Shown here piece after piece: positions 1 to 10,764 of a stretch of 64,000 nt of DNA. Numbering within the stretch: position 1 is the stretch's first letter; each line of letters starts with the position of its first letter. Below the pieces are notes generated by a model. It saw only the letters and a list, made by a program, of their open reading frames with translations, was not told the origin of the DNA and did no database searches. This stretch comes from Leptasterias polaris. Taxonomy: Eukaryota > Echinodermata > Asteroidea > Forcipulatida > Asteriidae. A program made the translations under genes and the position numbers. The stretch covers positions 124,001 to 188,000 of the forward strand of contig JAZGTN010000214.1 of the NCBI GenBank assembly GCA_037783415.1, given 5' to 3'.

Positions 1-215
1 CTTTGAACTGGTTTATTTTAATTTATTTGATTATTTTGTTTCACCCTTTGCTTAATTGCCTGCCGCTTATGCATATCAGCATATTGCCCATCCATCCCAT
101 TGTTATTATTATATATATATTTTTTCATAAGCTCTTTTATGCTGTGTTCACACCTAATGTCAGCAGCTTTCGTGATCTTAGTACTCGTCCACTAAGCTTG
201 CTTGATACTTGAATT

Positions 216-1499
216 TTGTCTTTATTTGTCTCTGGTTTTTTGTTTTGTTACTGTTTTTTTTTTTTTTTTTTGTCCTTTGTTATGTTTACTGACGTTAATT
301 CTCGCTCTCATTTTGCCGATGATTTTAATGAACCTGATGATAACCTTTGTAATTATTATGAGTGTACTGATTTCAATAATCTTAATACGCCAACAAAAGG
401 TGTATTTTCTTTGTTTTACATAAATTCCAGGAGCCTGTGTAGACATTTCTTCAACATTCAGGATTACCTGGCTACTTTGAACCATTCCTTTTCTATTTAT
501 GGATTCACAGAAACATGGTTCAAAGAAGTCCCTCCATCCTATGTGCATATGAACGATTATCATATAGTTCATTCATCCCGTTCGACCAAGCCTGGTGGAG
601 GGGCAGCCATGTTTATTAGCAGTTCGCTGAACTTTCATGTCCGTGAAGATCTTTTGCCCACAACGGAAGACTTTGAAACTGTCTTTGTTGAGATTAAGCG
701 AGACAATGGCTGTAATCTGGTTGTGGGAATTGTCTACAGGGCTCCTGGCACTACATTTGACACCTTTAATGTTGCATTTGACTCCTGCTTAGACAAGCTA
801 ACAAAGGAGGGTAAGCTATGTTACATAATGGGTGATTTCAACCTCATTTTACTCAATTGTGCAGGTCATCGACCCACAGACGACTTTGTGAATGCTGTAT
901 TCTCCTATGGATTTCGCCCATTAATCACAAAACCCACCCGCATCACTCCTCACACGGCCACCCTAATTGACAATATCCTAACCAACTCTGACATCAATAC
1001 CTCTTCTGGAATTCTTTACTCTGATATTTCTGACCACTATCCTCTTTTTCAATTTACAACATCTTGCTTCGAGAGTACTGAAACTAACCGACGCTCATTT
1101 CTTACGAGAGATGTTAATCCTGCCTCGCTCAACTCCTTCAACAACGATCTTAGCAATACTGACTGGAGCGAAGTTTATGATTCCAAAAACTCAGATTCTG
1201 CTTATAATACTTTTCTTACTATTTTCTCCTCTTCCTACAATCGAAATTTCCCTCTCACTCTTAAGACTGTTGGTAAAGGCACCAAAAACCAGCCTTGGAT
1301 CACTCAAACAATAATTAATTCTTGTCTTTATAAGAACAGACTACACCGACGCTTCTTGCGCAATCCATCCGAACAAAACGAGCGTCATTATAAAACTTAT
1401 CGCAACATCCTTACCACAACCATCCGCTCTGCCAAGAAGAACTACTATGCTGACAAAATGAAACGTACTAAAGGCAACATGAAAAATCTCTGGAAATAA
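216..1499 (+). CDS. LINE endonuclease half, ends at an in-frame TAA
   Basis: This is the N-terminal part of the LINE polyprotein: an endonuclease/exonuclease/phosphatase-fold domain that nicks target DNA. Visible family motifs in order are YINSRSL, TETWF (catalytic Glu), GIVYRAP, GDFN, LIDNILTN and SDHYPLF (catalytic Asp-His). The Met at 216 is the first in this frame; the real start may lie further upstream. The frame is closed by TAA at 1497-1499 after MKNLWK, but the same frame resumes directly afterwards with INGILGKK, which is normal linker sequence for these elements. The stop is therefore best read as a point mutation in a formerly single ORF. Confidence 0.88.
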   Translation: MSLFVSGFLFCYCFFFFFLSFVMFTDVNSRSHFADDFNEPDDNLCNYYECTDFNNLNTPTKGVFSLFYINSRSLCRHFFNIQDYLATLNHSFSIYGFTETWFKEVPPSYVHMNDYHIVHSSRSTKPGGGAAMFISSSLNFHVREDLLPTTEDFETVFVEIKRDNGCNLVVGIVYRAPGTTFDTFNVAFDSCLDKLTKEGKLCYIMGDFNLILLNCAGHRPTDDFVNAVFSYGFRPLITKPTRITPHTATLIDNILTNSDINTSSGILYSDISDHYPLFQFTTSCFESTETNRRSFLTRDVNPASLNSFNNDLSNTDWSEVYDSKNSDSAYNTFLTIFSSSYNRNFPLTLKTVGKGTKNQPWITQTIINSCLYKNRLHRRFLRNPSEQNERHYKTYRNILTTTIRSAKKNYYADKMKRTKGNMKNLWK

Positions 1500-3254
1500 A
1501 TAAATGGTATCCTTGGTAAGAAGAGAAAAAATGTTTTTCCAGACAACTTCATTGACGGTGATACTCTTCTCTCTAACCCGACTGAGATCGCCAACTCTTT
1601 CAACAAGTACTTTACGGATATCGGTTCCTCTCTTGCTAACAAAATTCCTCCCACTAGCACTCACTTCTCCGATTCCCTGCACAATCCCAATTCTTCTTCG
1701 TTCTTTCTCACTCCAACTAACAGTCAAGAAATCATCAATGTTGGTAACGGCCTGAAGAATGGATATAGTTGTGGTTTCGACGGTATCAGCTCTACTGTAG
1801 TTAAACATGTTCTTCCATGCATTGCTGAAACGCTCAGCTATATATTTAATCTCTCTTTTCTTACTGCATCTGTTCCTTTGAGCCTCAAGGTCGCCAAGAT
1901 TATTCCTATTTTCAAATGTGGTGAGAAAAGCAACATCAATAACTACAGGCCTATCTCCATCTTACCTTGTTTCTCCAAAATTTTAGAACGACTTTTCTAC
2001 AACCGTCTTTCGAACTTCACAACTCATTTCCAAATCCTCTCCGACAAGCAATTTGGCTTCAGATCTAACCATTCAACCGATATGGCTCTTATTGAACTTG
2101 TCGACAACATAACTAATGCGCTCTCAAACAAATTATGTGCCATCGGTGTTTTCATAGATCTTTCGAAAGCTTTCGACACCATCAATCATGAAATACTCCT
2201 TTCTAAACTTGACCATTATGGTGTTAGGGGTGCTCCGCTCCATTGGATTGCTGATTATCTTTCAGACAGATACCAGTATACTTCTGTTGCTAACTGTGAT
2301 TCTAACCGCCTTCACATCAAACACGGTGTTCCCCAAGGATCTATTCTTGGTCCACTTGTTTTCCTCCTATACATCAACGATCTCCCTCACTCTTCTTCCC
2401 TCCTCAAATTTACCCTGTTTGCTGACGACACAACTATTTTTCATTCTAGCTCAAGTATCACTTCTCTGATTGACACTCTCAATGCTGAACTCATCTCTGT
2501 TTCGTCTTGGTTCCAAGCAAATAAACTTTCTTTGAACCACACTAAAACAAACTTCATTTACTTTAGCAAGTCACGCAGTTCTCATGACTCAATTCTCCCC
2601 CCACTAAAAATCGACAACATCTCCATCAACAGAGTCTCTTCTTCCAAGTTTCTAGGTGTTTTCATCGATGAAAGTCTTTCTTGGACAGAACACATCACTT
2701 CCATCTCAAAAATTACTTCCCGCAATGTTGGTGTAATTTCCAAGCTTCGTTCCTTTCTACCCTCAACCTCCCTGATCTTACTTTATAACTCCCTTGTACT
2801 CCCCTATATAAACTACTGCAACAGTGTGTGGGCACGCACCAACAATAGCAAACTTCAATCTCTGTCTACCATTCAAAGAAGAGCAATTCGTGTATGTACT
2901 TTCTCTCATCCTCGAGAGCCCTCTGCTCCTCTCTTCAGACAACTAAACACTCTCACTGTTAATGACATCAATAAACTTCATATCGGGATCTTCATGTATA
3001 AACTCACTAATAATCTCCTTCCCACCACATTTTCTTCTTACTCTATACTCGTCAGTGAAATACATGATTATTCTACCAGGTCTTGTCGTAATCTCTATAT
3101 TCCTTTCACTCGCACACTATACTCTAGCAACACTCTTCGTTTCTATGGGCCGCACTTATGGAACTGTATTCATGAAGAAATTAGAAAATCGCCGTCTGTG
3201 GGTCGATTCAAGTATCATTACAAAAGATTTCTCCTCTCCCATTATGTGGCATAG
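1500..3254 (+). pseudogene. LINE reverse-transcriptase half, in frame after a premature stop
   Basis: This continues the endonuclease frame (same phase as 216), and the first Met after the stop is at 1878. Reverse-transcriptase motifs are visible: NNYRPIS, IDLSKAFDTINHEIL, GVPQGSILGPLVFLLYINDL, LFADDTTIF (the YADD-type catalytic box) and FLGVFIDESLSW. The frame ends at 3254 with YVA then a stop. No other stop or frameshift was found across the catalytic domain, so the copy is young or recently inactivated. A product starting at 1878 would lack the endonuclease and could not retrotranspose by itself. Confidence 0.85.
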
Positions 3255-3707
3255 CTCTCTTCTATTGTCAGCTCTCTTCTATTTTTCAGCCCAGCTCCTA
3301 TCATCGCCCATTTACTTAGCCATGCTAGTCTAGACATTTTTATTTTATTGCATCCTAGCCTTTTTTGTGTGTTTTTTGTTTTGTTTTGCGTCACCTGTTT
3401 GTCATGTCTCCATGTTTGTAGTTTGTCTGTCTAGGCTGTCTTCTACAAGCCTTGGCTTAATCTGACAGCCTCATACTCTCATTCATTTTGGTATACATAG
3501 ATTAACTCTTTCCCCGATCTTTTGTGCTTATTATTTTGCTTATCTATGTATTATTCTGTACATATGTTATATTTTGAGAAGAGTAGTATGAAATAAATGT
3601 TGATTTGAATTGAATTGAATTGAATTGAATGTTGGTTTTTTTAGAGAGATAAAATTTCATGTGTTCGAGAGGACAACATTCACGCTTTTTCTCAAACTGA
3701 GTTTTGA

Positions 3708-3891
3708 CCTGGGCCCAATTTCATAGCGATGCTTAAGCACGAAAAAAAAATTCTTACCAGAATATGGTTATCAGCCAAAAAACCATGTCACGTACAACCT
3801 GTGACTGGTATCCTGCCTTTTTTATTGCTTAGCAGACATATTTTAAGCACTGTTTTTCTGCTTAAGCAGCTTCATGAAATTGGGCCCTGGT
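3708..3891. mobile_element. MITE with GGGCCCAATTTCAT inverted ends, partly exonised
   Basis: A short palindromic element of about 184 bp has ends CTGGGCCCAATTTCAT and ATGAAATTGGGCCCTGG, each followed inward by a CTTAAGC-type motif. Related copies or fragments lie at 17228-17642, 30873-31063, 42215-42356 and 62071-62138, and a cousin with the same outer ends is at 31213-31475. The interior has no coding capacity. The right-hand repeat overlaps the last coding exon of the minus-strand gene (3862-4002), so it contributes the protein's final residues. A target-site duplication could not be assigned with certainty. Confidence 0.85.
3821..3826 (-). terminator. Candidate AATAAA polyadenylation signal
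   Basis: TTTATT on the plus strand reads AATAAA on the minus strand, 36 nt downstream of the minus-strand stop codon at 3862-3864. It lies inside the MITE at 3708-3891. If used, it gives the downstream gene a very short 3' UTR made wholly of transposon sequence. Other AATAAA hexamers may exist further on, so use is inferred. Confidence 0.45.
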
Positions 3892-6800
3892 TGCACTGAG
3901 ACATTGATTTAACTGAGAGATCAAATCCAGATACCTTGACAGTTGATCTACTAAGACTGTCTGCTCAATCTCCTGTCTCCGCCTTTCAGCTGCAATCGTC
4001 TCCTGAAAAGAAAAACAAATACACAAGATTTTTGTAGCCAGAAACTGCAGTACGACAAACGATTGAAGAAACAAAATTATACACATGTTAAAAACCCCAT
4101 AAAACACGTACAAGGTTCCAAAAGATTCCTGGATGTTTAGTTCCTGTGAGACACACTCTGTTCCAAAATAAAATATGAATGTCCATTGGACTAAATTAAA
4201 GGGCACCGATGCCAAGAATGAAAATCTAAATCTGTCCGAGTTGATTGCTTCAGCTTTGGCTATGGCTGGATTGCTGCATCATCATGCAATGAAGTAAGGG
4301 ACATCCTTAGCAAGACCCTTAGCAACAGTCATAGCCATAGCTGTAGCCGCCAAATCGGATACGACCCTATGATGCCGACTGCCAATGGCTGCAGCCATGG
4401 TTGAATACACTTCTGACGGTCTTGTTCAATGTAAAGAAAATGCCTTCCATTTTCACTCTTCAACACTGACAGTACAAGACGGCCAAGGTTTAACCCCTAA
4501 GTGGTGCCCTATTGCAGTTGAAAACAATTTCTTATAGAAAAACCAGGGACTGGCTCATGAGAAGCTTCACCAAATTTGAGCAATGAGTTGAGATTTACTT
4601 ACTGCGTCCATCTTCTTCTGTAATGGATTTCTTCCATCATCCACAGGATCCTCCTCAGTGTAATTGTCTGTTCTGTAAAAATGTGTAAAAAAATACCTTT
4701 ATTAGGATTCTATCTTTTACTATGGTTTTATAATAATGGGTGAAAGAGGCTGTCAGGTCAAATAGGTTGGCCCCTATGTGGCAAAGATTTATCCCATAGA
4801 AAGCAGGCATGAGAATATGCGATGATAAAAAAACCGGAAAAATTTTTACGCTAAAAATTGCATGTCCGGATTTTGGGCAAAGTCCAAATTTTTGCGTGTC
4901 CGGAATTTGGGCAAGTTTACCCAGGCGTCAGCGTCGCACTCAGTGAATCCCTCTGGCGTTTTGGGGACCATTTGTGGGATCGAGGACATGTTAATAGGAG
5001 GAAAATACTTATAAACAAGATGAAATCATAACAGTGCTAGACGTATATTGTCTTAAAAAGCTCAAAATAAAATGATATTCGGAACTTACTTCCACGAAAA
5101 TAAATGATTATGAACGGAGCAGTCATGCTTTTGTTACAAAAATTGATTTTTGGGGGGTCTTTTTACCTGTTATAGTGAATAACTGTGTTAAGTGTTGCCC
5201 CCCCTTTGGCCATTGAAACTTGTTCTTCAAACACCTTTTCGTATCTCCAAGATCCCAACAGTTTATAAACCATAGCATTTTGGAAAAATAATGTGAGACG
5301 TCAGACGTTAACGAACCTCCCCACACGTGTGTCGCACACTCATTGTCTATAAGTTTCTTCCAGGTCATAGTTCAATGCGTAAAAATATCTCCAGCCGTAA
5401 AACACATTAAACGTATCGAAGAAACGGCACTTAAGCCTATGAAGGTTCGTACTGACGACTGGTAAAAAAAGTATAACGATGCGCGCGCATCCAAAACACC
5501 GTATGTTGTTGTCAGTAGACTTTTCAATGTCTCCACGAATGTTCCTTTGCTGCAACAGTAAACATACATGTATTACGGTCAAACCGTACCATGAGTGAAG
5601 CGGGGAAAGACTGAAAGAAGTCTACAGATATCAATTGAACGCACTGCATGCACATGGAAGAAACAAATCAACGCATATTGGGCCGGCCGCTGCCGGGCGG
5701 CAATTTATTACGAACGGAAGCGTGTAAACTTACAATTTCTCCAAGACCAAGAAGAGGGATTAGCGAGATCCAAATGTATACCCCAACAACTCACCCTTTT
5801 ATATCAAATTCACATTGAACTCGAAGACCACAAATTTGAAAGGGAAAAAACCGGAATTCCGGTTTAAACCGGAAGATTCTCATGCCTGCATAGAAAGGGA
5901 AGTTTGCAACCTTGTTCCCAGCAGAGTACGCTTTGGCCGTGCCACTTTTTAACCGAAGAATGACTTGCTCAATCATAAGGGAGCATCTTGAAAGTCAAAA
6001 CAGTTGGAGCATTCTAATCGGATTGGATATTCTAGTAAGCACATGGACCGTTCCGTTGGACTATAGGAACGTTCCATTGGAATGTTCAGAATACTAATGC
6101 ACATATTCACTCATGTAGGATTGCTCCTGTACTTCGGCACAATTATGCGGTCCAGCAAGTTTTGTTTGAAGTTATGTTTATAATATTATATCTGTGTGAA
6201 ATGAATTGAGCAAAGTCGTACCTGTATGGTGCTTTCAGTTGCTTCTTCTGCTGGCCCCCTCTCTGGGACCACTGTTTCGTCTGATCTTTTTTGTCCTGTT
6301 CATACTGTTTGTACTGCTGCTTTTGCCTGTCAGAGGGAGGAGGTATATTTTCTGGCACAGCAGGCTCAGCCCATGCAGACTACAAAGAAAACCACCATTG
6401 TAAGATAAGAGTAGTTTCCACTGCATTTACACTTTCGTCCAAAGAAAGATGTCTCCTTCTTAGGTCAAAATTTCGGTCAAATCAAAGATTACCAAAATGA
6501 TTATGATATTAAGTTTGTGGCGATCAACTCATCTTATAAAAACACATCAATTTGTTGAAATATGAATCTTGTTAGTTGCAAAATTAAGAAAAATTTACCC
6601 TACACAAGATTTTCCATTTGCATCATTCATGCATAGTTTGCTAACATCACTATGCAGATATGTTGGCATTTTACTCATTGGGAATAATCATTACTCTGGC
6701 ATTTTAAGATCAAAGAATGTGAAAAGTCATGTTTGATTTCCCCCCTAACTAATTTACCTGTGGATTACTTCTCTGCCACATTTACAAACCACCATGCATA

Positions 6801-9476
6801 CAAGTTTTTCATTACTACATCCGTGAAGGTCAAAACTATGAAATATTCATATCACCGGTACAAGAATGATATTATTTATGATTTGTTTTCTCTGACCTTT
6901 TGTTTTCCTGCGAGATTAAGGCGTGGCACACTATCAGGTCGCTGTGATCGATTGCTTTGTCTGCCTGCTGTAGGTGTGTGATGCAGTGCAAACGGTGAAC
7001 TCATTGTGGGATTTCTAAGAAAATAAAAACCCAAGATAAATTATTTAGAAGAAGTTACTAATGGACTTAGACCAATTTTCTACCAGCTCAACAGTCTTCA
7101 AATCAGAACAAGTTTTACTTCTGTTGTCAATCATGAAAGTACTGACAAACAAAAATACTTCACTTTTTCATAAATCTTAAAAACATTTAGTACATAAGAG
7201 ATCAAAGTGACCATCTTTTAACATTTCAGGAACTAAACCTTACATGTCCATATTTAGAAACAACTATTATAACACTTCTCTATATATCTAGAGTCCTTTA
7301 TAAAGTTTCATTGTTCAATATTTTTGCTGTTATTTGCTTTTCACATTTGAATATCTCGTTTATGAATTAATACTTCATCATCAAACTGCATTTTTATTTT
7401 TTTAAATTCTTACCTCGCAGCTGGGCTGTAGTCATGGTAACCCCAGCTGTAAAAAAAGAAGGCAAATAACATGAAAGTCGAAGGAAGCCAATTGCCTATC
7501 TTGAGAATCAAACACCATGATCAATATGGAGGACGGTGAAGCCGAGACTGCAGATGAAATTAAGCCACTGATCATGGAACGAGGCATGTGTTGTATCCAT
7601 GATGGTGCACAACATACACATAAGTTATCATTGATTAATGATCATGATGATTGCTTGGGGTGAGGGGTGAGGGGCGAGGGGAGGGGGTGAGTGTATGGAA
7701 ACCAGTTTCATGACTTGCCAACCAATATTCTTCACCATTTCAAGAAAGACTAGCACGCTCCCAAAATGGAACCTCACTGAATTCAATCGGAATGACAAGC
7801 TTTTCTTTTAATTATTGTGCTTTAAAGAAAATCAATGACTTGTAGTCAGTAAAGTGACTGAATTTGATTCTGGATGCCCTTATTCTCTCTGATTTATAGC
7901 TCCATTTAGCAATTGAGGCTCAAAATGACGACTGAGACAAGTAATGAGAGGGGGGGGGGGAGTTCACAACCCCAGCACCCCCCGAACTAATGAGTGATTC
8001 ATTAAAAACATATGCATTTTCAAAGCTCTCTGAGTAAACAATGACTACATGTATTGTATGAAAACTTTAACATTGTTTACCAACTGTCAACGAACGACTT
8101 GGTTATATTACCTTACGGTACTCGCTGTGTCTGGAGGGTTAAGTTTCTCTTCATGCTTGATGACTGGGTTTTGTAGATTGTCGTCTTGATCTCTAAGTCG
8201 CCCAAGATCAAGGGAAGGCATCCTGTGGAAGAATTAACCCCAAAATGGGGGAAAGTTTTTTCTCTGGGCACAATTTTCACCAAGAACCAAGACTGATGTC
8301 CCAAATGGATAAATCTTATTGTTATTGTTATTGTTATTATTTGGTTGTTTTGTTTACCCTATAGGGCCTACTACAGTGTGATAAGCACCATTCACTTTTG
8401 CAAGAACTGCTAAAAATAACTTGCTACAAGAAAAAAAAATGATGTTACAATACTGATCAAAACTCATCTTCAAATGAATATTTGCACTTAATGAAACCAA
8501 CAAGTCAAAAATATTATTTTCATTTGTTAGTTTTGTTATTATTACTATTTTTAGCAACATCTTTCCTTACCCATCTGGTTTGGGGTACTGCATTCTGGAA
8601 CGAGGCCTCGGTGTCAGTTTCTTAATTGTTTCTAACTTGGCTTGTGTGATCACACATCCCTGCAGTTGGGCAAAATTGAATTATCTTAAAAAGTGTTAAG
8701 TGATCCATACCAGAAGGTTCCCAGGCCTGGAATTAAACCGGGGCCACGAAGGGCCTGATCTAAGCCTTGGTGCTCCTTCAACAGTTTCCCATAGACTTTA
8801 AGACTCCGCAACAAGTTGAAGTGCCCTTTGCAAAATGAAAATGGCCTTGCTCTCTCAAATATAGGACTCCAGGCCTGGGTTCCCAATCAAAATGGTACAA
8901 TAGTTTTTTGTTAATGAAAGTTAGAACAGTTGCATATGGTTTGGGTAATATGAGGTACGTAAAGCAATGTTTGGTAGTTTGTGTTAACAAAGAAAGGTTG
9001 GGAAAATTGACTGGACTTCCTCTGTATCAGAAGAGGAAGTGCAATTGACTTGTCCTAGAATGGGGCGAGATAAAAACAGTGGTGGTAGTTTGGGTACTAC
9101 AAGGACAGGTTGGTAGGAAGTTTGGTATATGAGCGAGTAATTTAGGTGCAGTAATTTGGAGAAGGGAGAAGAAATAATCCTAGGAGCTCTAGGTTTGTAA
9201 GTGGCCCTAAAGCAAGATCAAAGTACAACTACAAGTACTGGCCAAAGAACTGACCTTGTTATTAGAATTGTTAGAAGGAAATGTGCGTTGAGCGACAGGT
9301 TTTGGACCTTTCCTTGGTGCATCTGGGGTGCAGTAATTTGGAGAAGAAGAGATCCCAGGAGCTCTGGGTTTGTTAGTGGCTGAAGAAAGATTCTTGGGAG
9401 AGGCCAACTTGCCTTGTTGGGAGCCTCCTCTGCCCTCTTGTCTAGGTGTTGGTGTTCCGCGAATTATTAAATCCAT
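3862..9476 (-). CDS. Unrecognised 313-aa protein, eight coding exons
   Basis: Exons in transcript order: 9255-9476, 8571-8659, 8112-8222, 7414-7446, 6897-7014, 6222-6379, 4603-4672, 3862-4002. All have GT-AG borders and phases that join without a stop (942 bases). The Met lies 2 nt inside an exon whose acceptor ends at 9479, so a non-coding or further coding exon upstream is likely. The protein is mostly disordered and rich in Pro, Ser, Arg, Lys and Gln. Distinct stretches are IIRGTPTPRQE near residue 5, ITQAKLETIKKLTPRPRSR near 78, WGYHDYSP near 142, a Gln/Lys-rich segment near 195-235 and a predicted helix EIEQTVLVDQLSRYLDLISQ near the end. No catalytic motif, signal peptide or membrane segment is seen. 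A cytoskeletal or ciliary adaptor is possible but not shown. The gene lies tail-side of TRIO on the same strand. Confidence 0.75.
4254..4360. repeat. Short MITE family with GGCTATGGCTG ends, copy 1
   Basis: About 107 bp begin with GGCTATGGCTGGATTGCTGC and end with an inverted AGCCATAGCTGTAGCC. The middle carries CTTAGCAA repeats. Two more copies are at 47907-48023 and 53661-53782. It lies in the last intron of the unrecognised gene. Confidence 0.7.
4804..5888. mobile_element. Non-autonomous DNA transposon, 1085 bp, 9-bp target duplication
   Basis: The element starts CAGGCATGAGAAT and ends ATTCTCATGCCTG, an exact 13-bp inverted repeat. It is flanked on both sides by the identical 9-mer CATAGAAAG (4795-4803 and 5889-5897). 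Subterminal CCGGAAA and TTCCGG motifs recur near both ends. No transposase motif is visible; the longest internal frame (5595-5867, plus) is not recognisable. A 9-bp duplication fits Mutator-like or related superfamilies, while the CAGG start resembles some hAT ends, so the superfamily is open. It sits in the intron 4673-6221. Confidence 0.85.
9144..9205. repeat. Decayed partial copy of the neighbouring exon
   Basis: This stretch repeats about 55 bp of the coding exon at 9327-9378: both contain GGTGCAGTAATTTGGAGAAG and then AGGAGCTCT with GGTTTGT. The copy carries an insertion that shifts the frame and is not bounded by the same splice sites. It lies about 50 bp beyond the donor of exon 9255-9476, inside the intron, and looks like a local tandem duplication that failed to become an exon. 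Confidence 0.7.
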
Positions 9477-9478
9477 TC

Positions 9479-9999
9479 CTGCTCATGGGAAAAAACAAAA
9501 ACAAGCACATGTTAAGACATTTCAGATAGTGGATATTTAGCCTGATCCAGCTTTCTTTTTAGTAAACTCTATCAAGTCCACAAATGGAACAGTGCTGGCT
9601 TTGATGCATTCACGAGTAGCGAAACACAAGATATTAAATAACAGATTCAAGAGTATTTCTTTGCAATCAATAAGTTCCGCAACCACAGCCCTTTTTAAAA
9701 ACATGTTGTTACGGTAAAATTTCTAAATCCCCAAAACACAGTCACTGCAAATGATCAGTGCCATTGTGGCTTAATCACTTACTAAAATAAAAAGAAAGCT
9801 AGATCAGGCTGCCTAACAATACATTATAACTGTCAACAATAACATTCAGTTTAAATTTCAACAAACAGAAGTCAGTTGTTGTATGGTACTGTGGTGTTTT
9901 AATAATCTTGTATTTGTAACTTGTAAATCTCTTGCTGTAGAATTAGTAGGCTAATCCTACATTGCTACGTATAACTTGTATTACATTACAATTGAATTA
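9479..9999. other. Non-coding stretch upstream of the unrecognised gene
   Basis: It begins with the acceptor region of the first coding exon (ag at 9479-9480, minus strand). I see no coding frame, repeat or promoter element in the rest. A first non-coding exon of the downstream gene may lie anywhere between here and the end of TRIO at 17703; none can be assigned. Confidence 0.4.
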
Positions 10000-10008
10000 G
10001 TGATTACT

Positions 10009-10704
10009 TAGCCCCAAATAGGGCCAATCCACTCCGTCTCCTTGGCCCTAGCGCAATTGTAAACCTATTCTTGTGTCCCATTGAGATCTTTATTCCGCAA
10101 AGATCTGCATCATGAAACTTACCGATTGAATGCTACTATACTTGTAAATAGCCGGACTGCTGGAATTTCTTTTAAAAACATGACAGATTTTTGGGGAAAA
10201 TTGATTGCTTTTCGAGTCGTGAGTGTGAATTTTTGTTCACATAATTGTTAACGTGCGCGAAAACCATGATTTGTCAGGTTCCCTTAACAACTCCACAGCA
10301 GTTATACGATCAACTGCTGTATTCTAATGGGGACCAGACTGATTTACTCAGTATTATTCTGGTCCAAATTGGATCGTAACAGTTGATCATATAAATGTTG
10401 TGTAATTGTTGAGGGAACCCGACAAGTATGGTTCTCGGTGCAAGTTGTTAATATGTGAACAAAAAATCACACTCGCGACTCGAAAAGCAATCAAATTTCC
10501 CCCAAAATCTGTGATGTTTTTAAAACAAATTTTAGCAGTCCACCTACTAGTTGTACTATAGTAGCATTCAATCGGTAAGTTTCGTGATGCAGATCTTTGC
10601 GGAATAAAAATTTCAAATCAATGGGACACAATATTAAATAGGTTTGCAATTGCGCTAGGGCCAAGGTCCAAGGATACGGAGTGGATTGGCCCTATTTGGG
10701 GCTA
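10009..10704. mobile_element. Palindromic (foldback) DNA element 1, 9-bp target duplication
   Basis: The left end TAGCCCCAAATAGGGCCAAT is mirrored by ATTGGCCCTATTTGGGGCTA at the right end. The two arms, each about 310 bp, pair over almost the whole length: the CGCAAAGATCTGCATCATGA block near 10105 has its inverse near 10590. Only a short centre around 10325-10375 is unpaired. Identical 9-mers GTGATTACT flank it at 10000-10008 and 10705-10713. There is no ORF. Long arms and 9-bp duplications are characteristic of Mutator-like non-autonomous elements, but assignment by termini alone is tentative. Confidence 0.9.
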
Positions 10705-10764
10705 GTGATTACTAAACTACCAAATTACTTTACTTACACACGTACGTCACAGCACAGGTGGTGG

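Larger units (their letters stand above)
1..3630 (+). mobile_element. LINE retrotransposon, L2/CR1-like, 5' end at or beyond the window edge
   Basis: A non-LTR retrotransposon copies its RNA back into DNA at a nicked target. One reading frame from 216 to 3254 carries an apurinic-type endonuclease followed by a reverse transcriptase, the order of the CR1/L2/Jockey group. The 3' region (3255-3603) is non-coding, has AATAAA at 3592-3597, and ends in a short (TTGAA)n tail at 3604-3630; ending in a microsatellite rather than a long poly(A) is typical of L2/CR1 relatives. A first ORF (ORF1) is not visible, so the copy is either cut by the window edge or 5' truncated. No target-site duplication can be judged. 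The exact clade is uncertain. Confidence 0.9.

Noticed and set aside
1341..1808. A 155-aa minus-strand frame in the LINE
   Set aside because: Antisense to the endonuclease-reverse transcriptase linker, with no motif of its own.
5595..5867. A 90-aa frame inside the 1.1-kb transposon as a transposase remnant
   Set aside because: No DDE-type context or zinc-finger pattern is visible, and the element is too short to hold a transposase.
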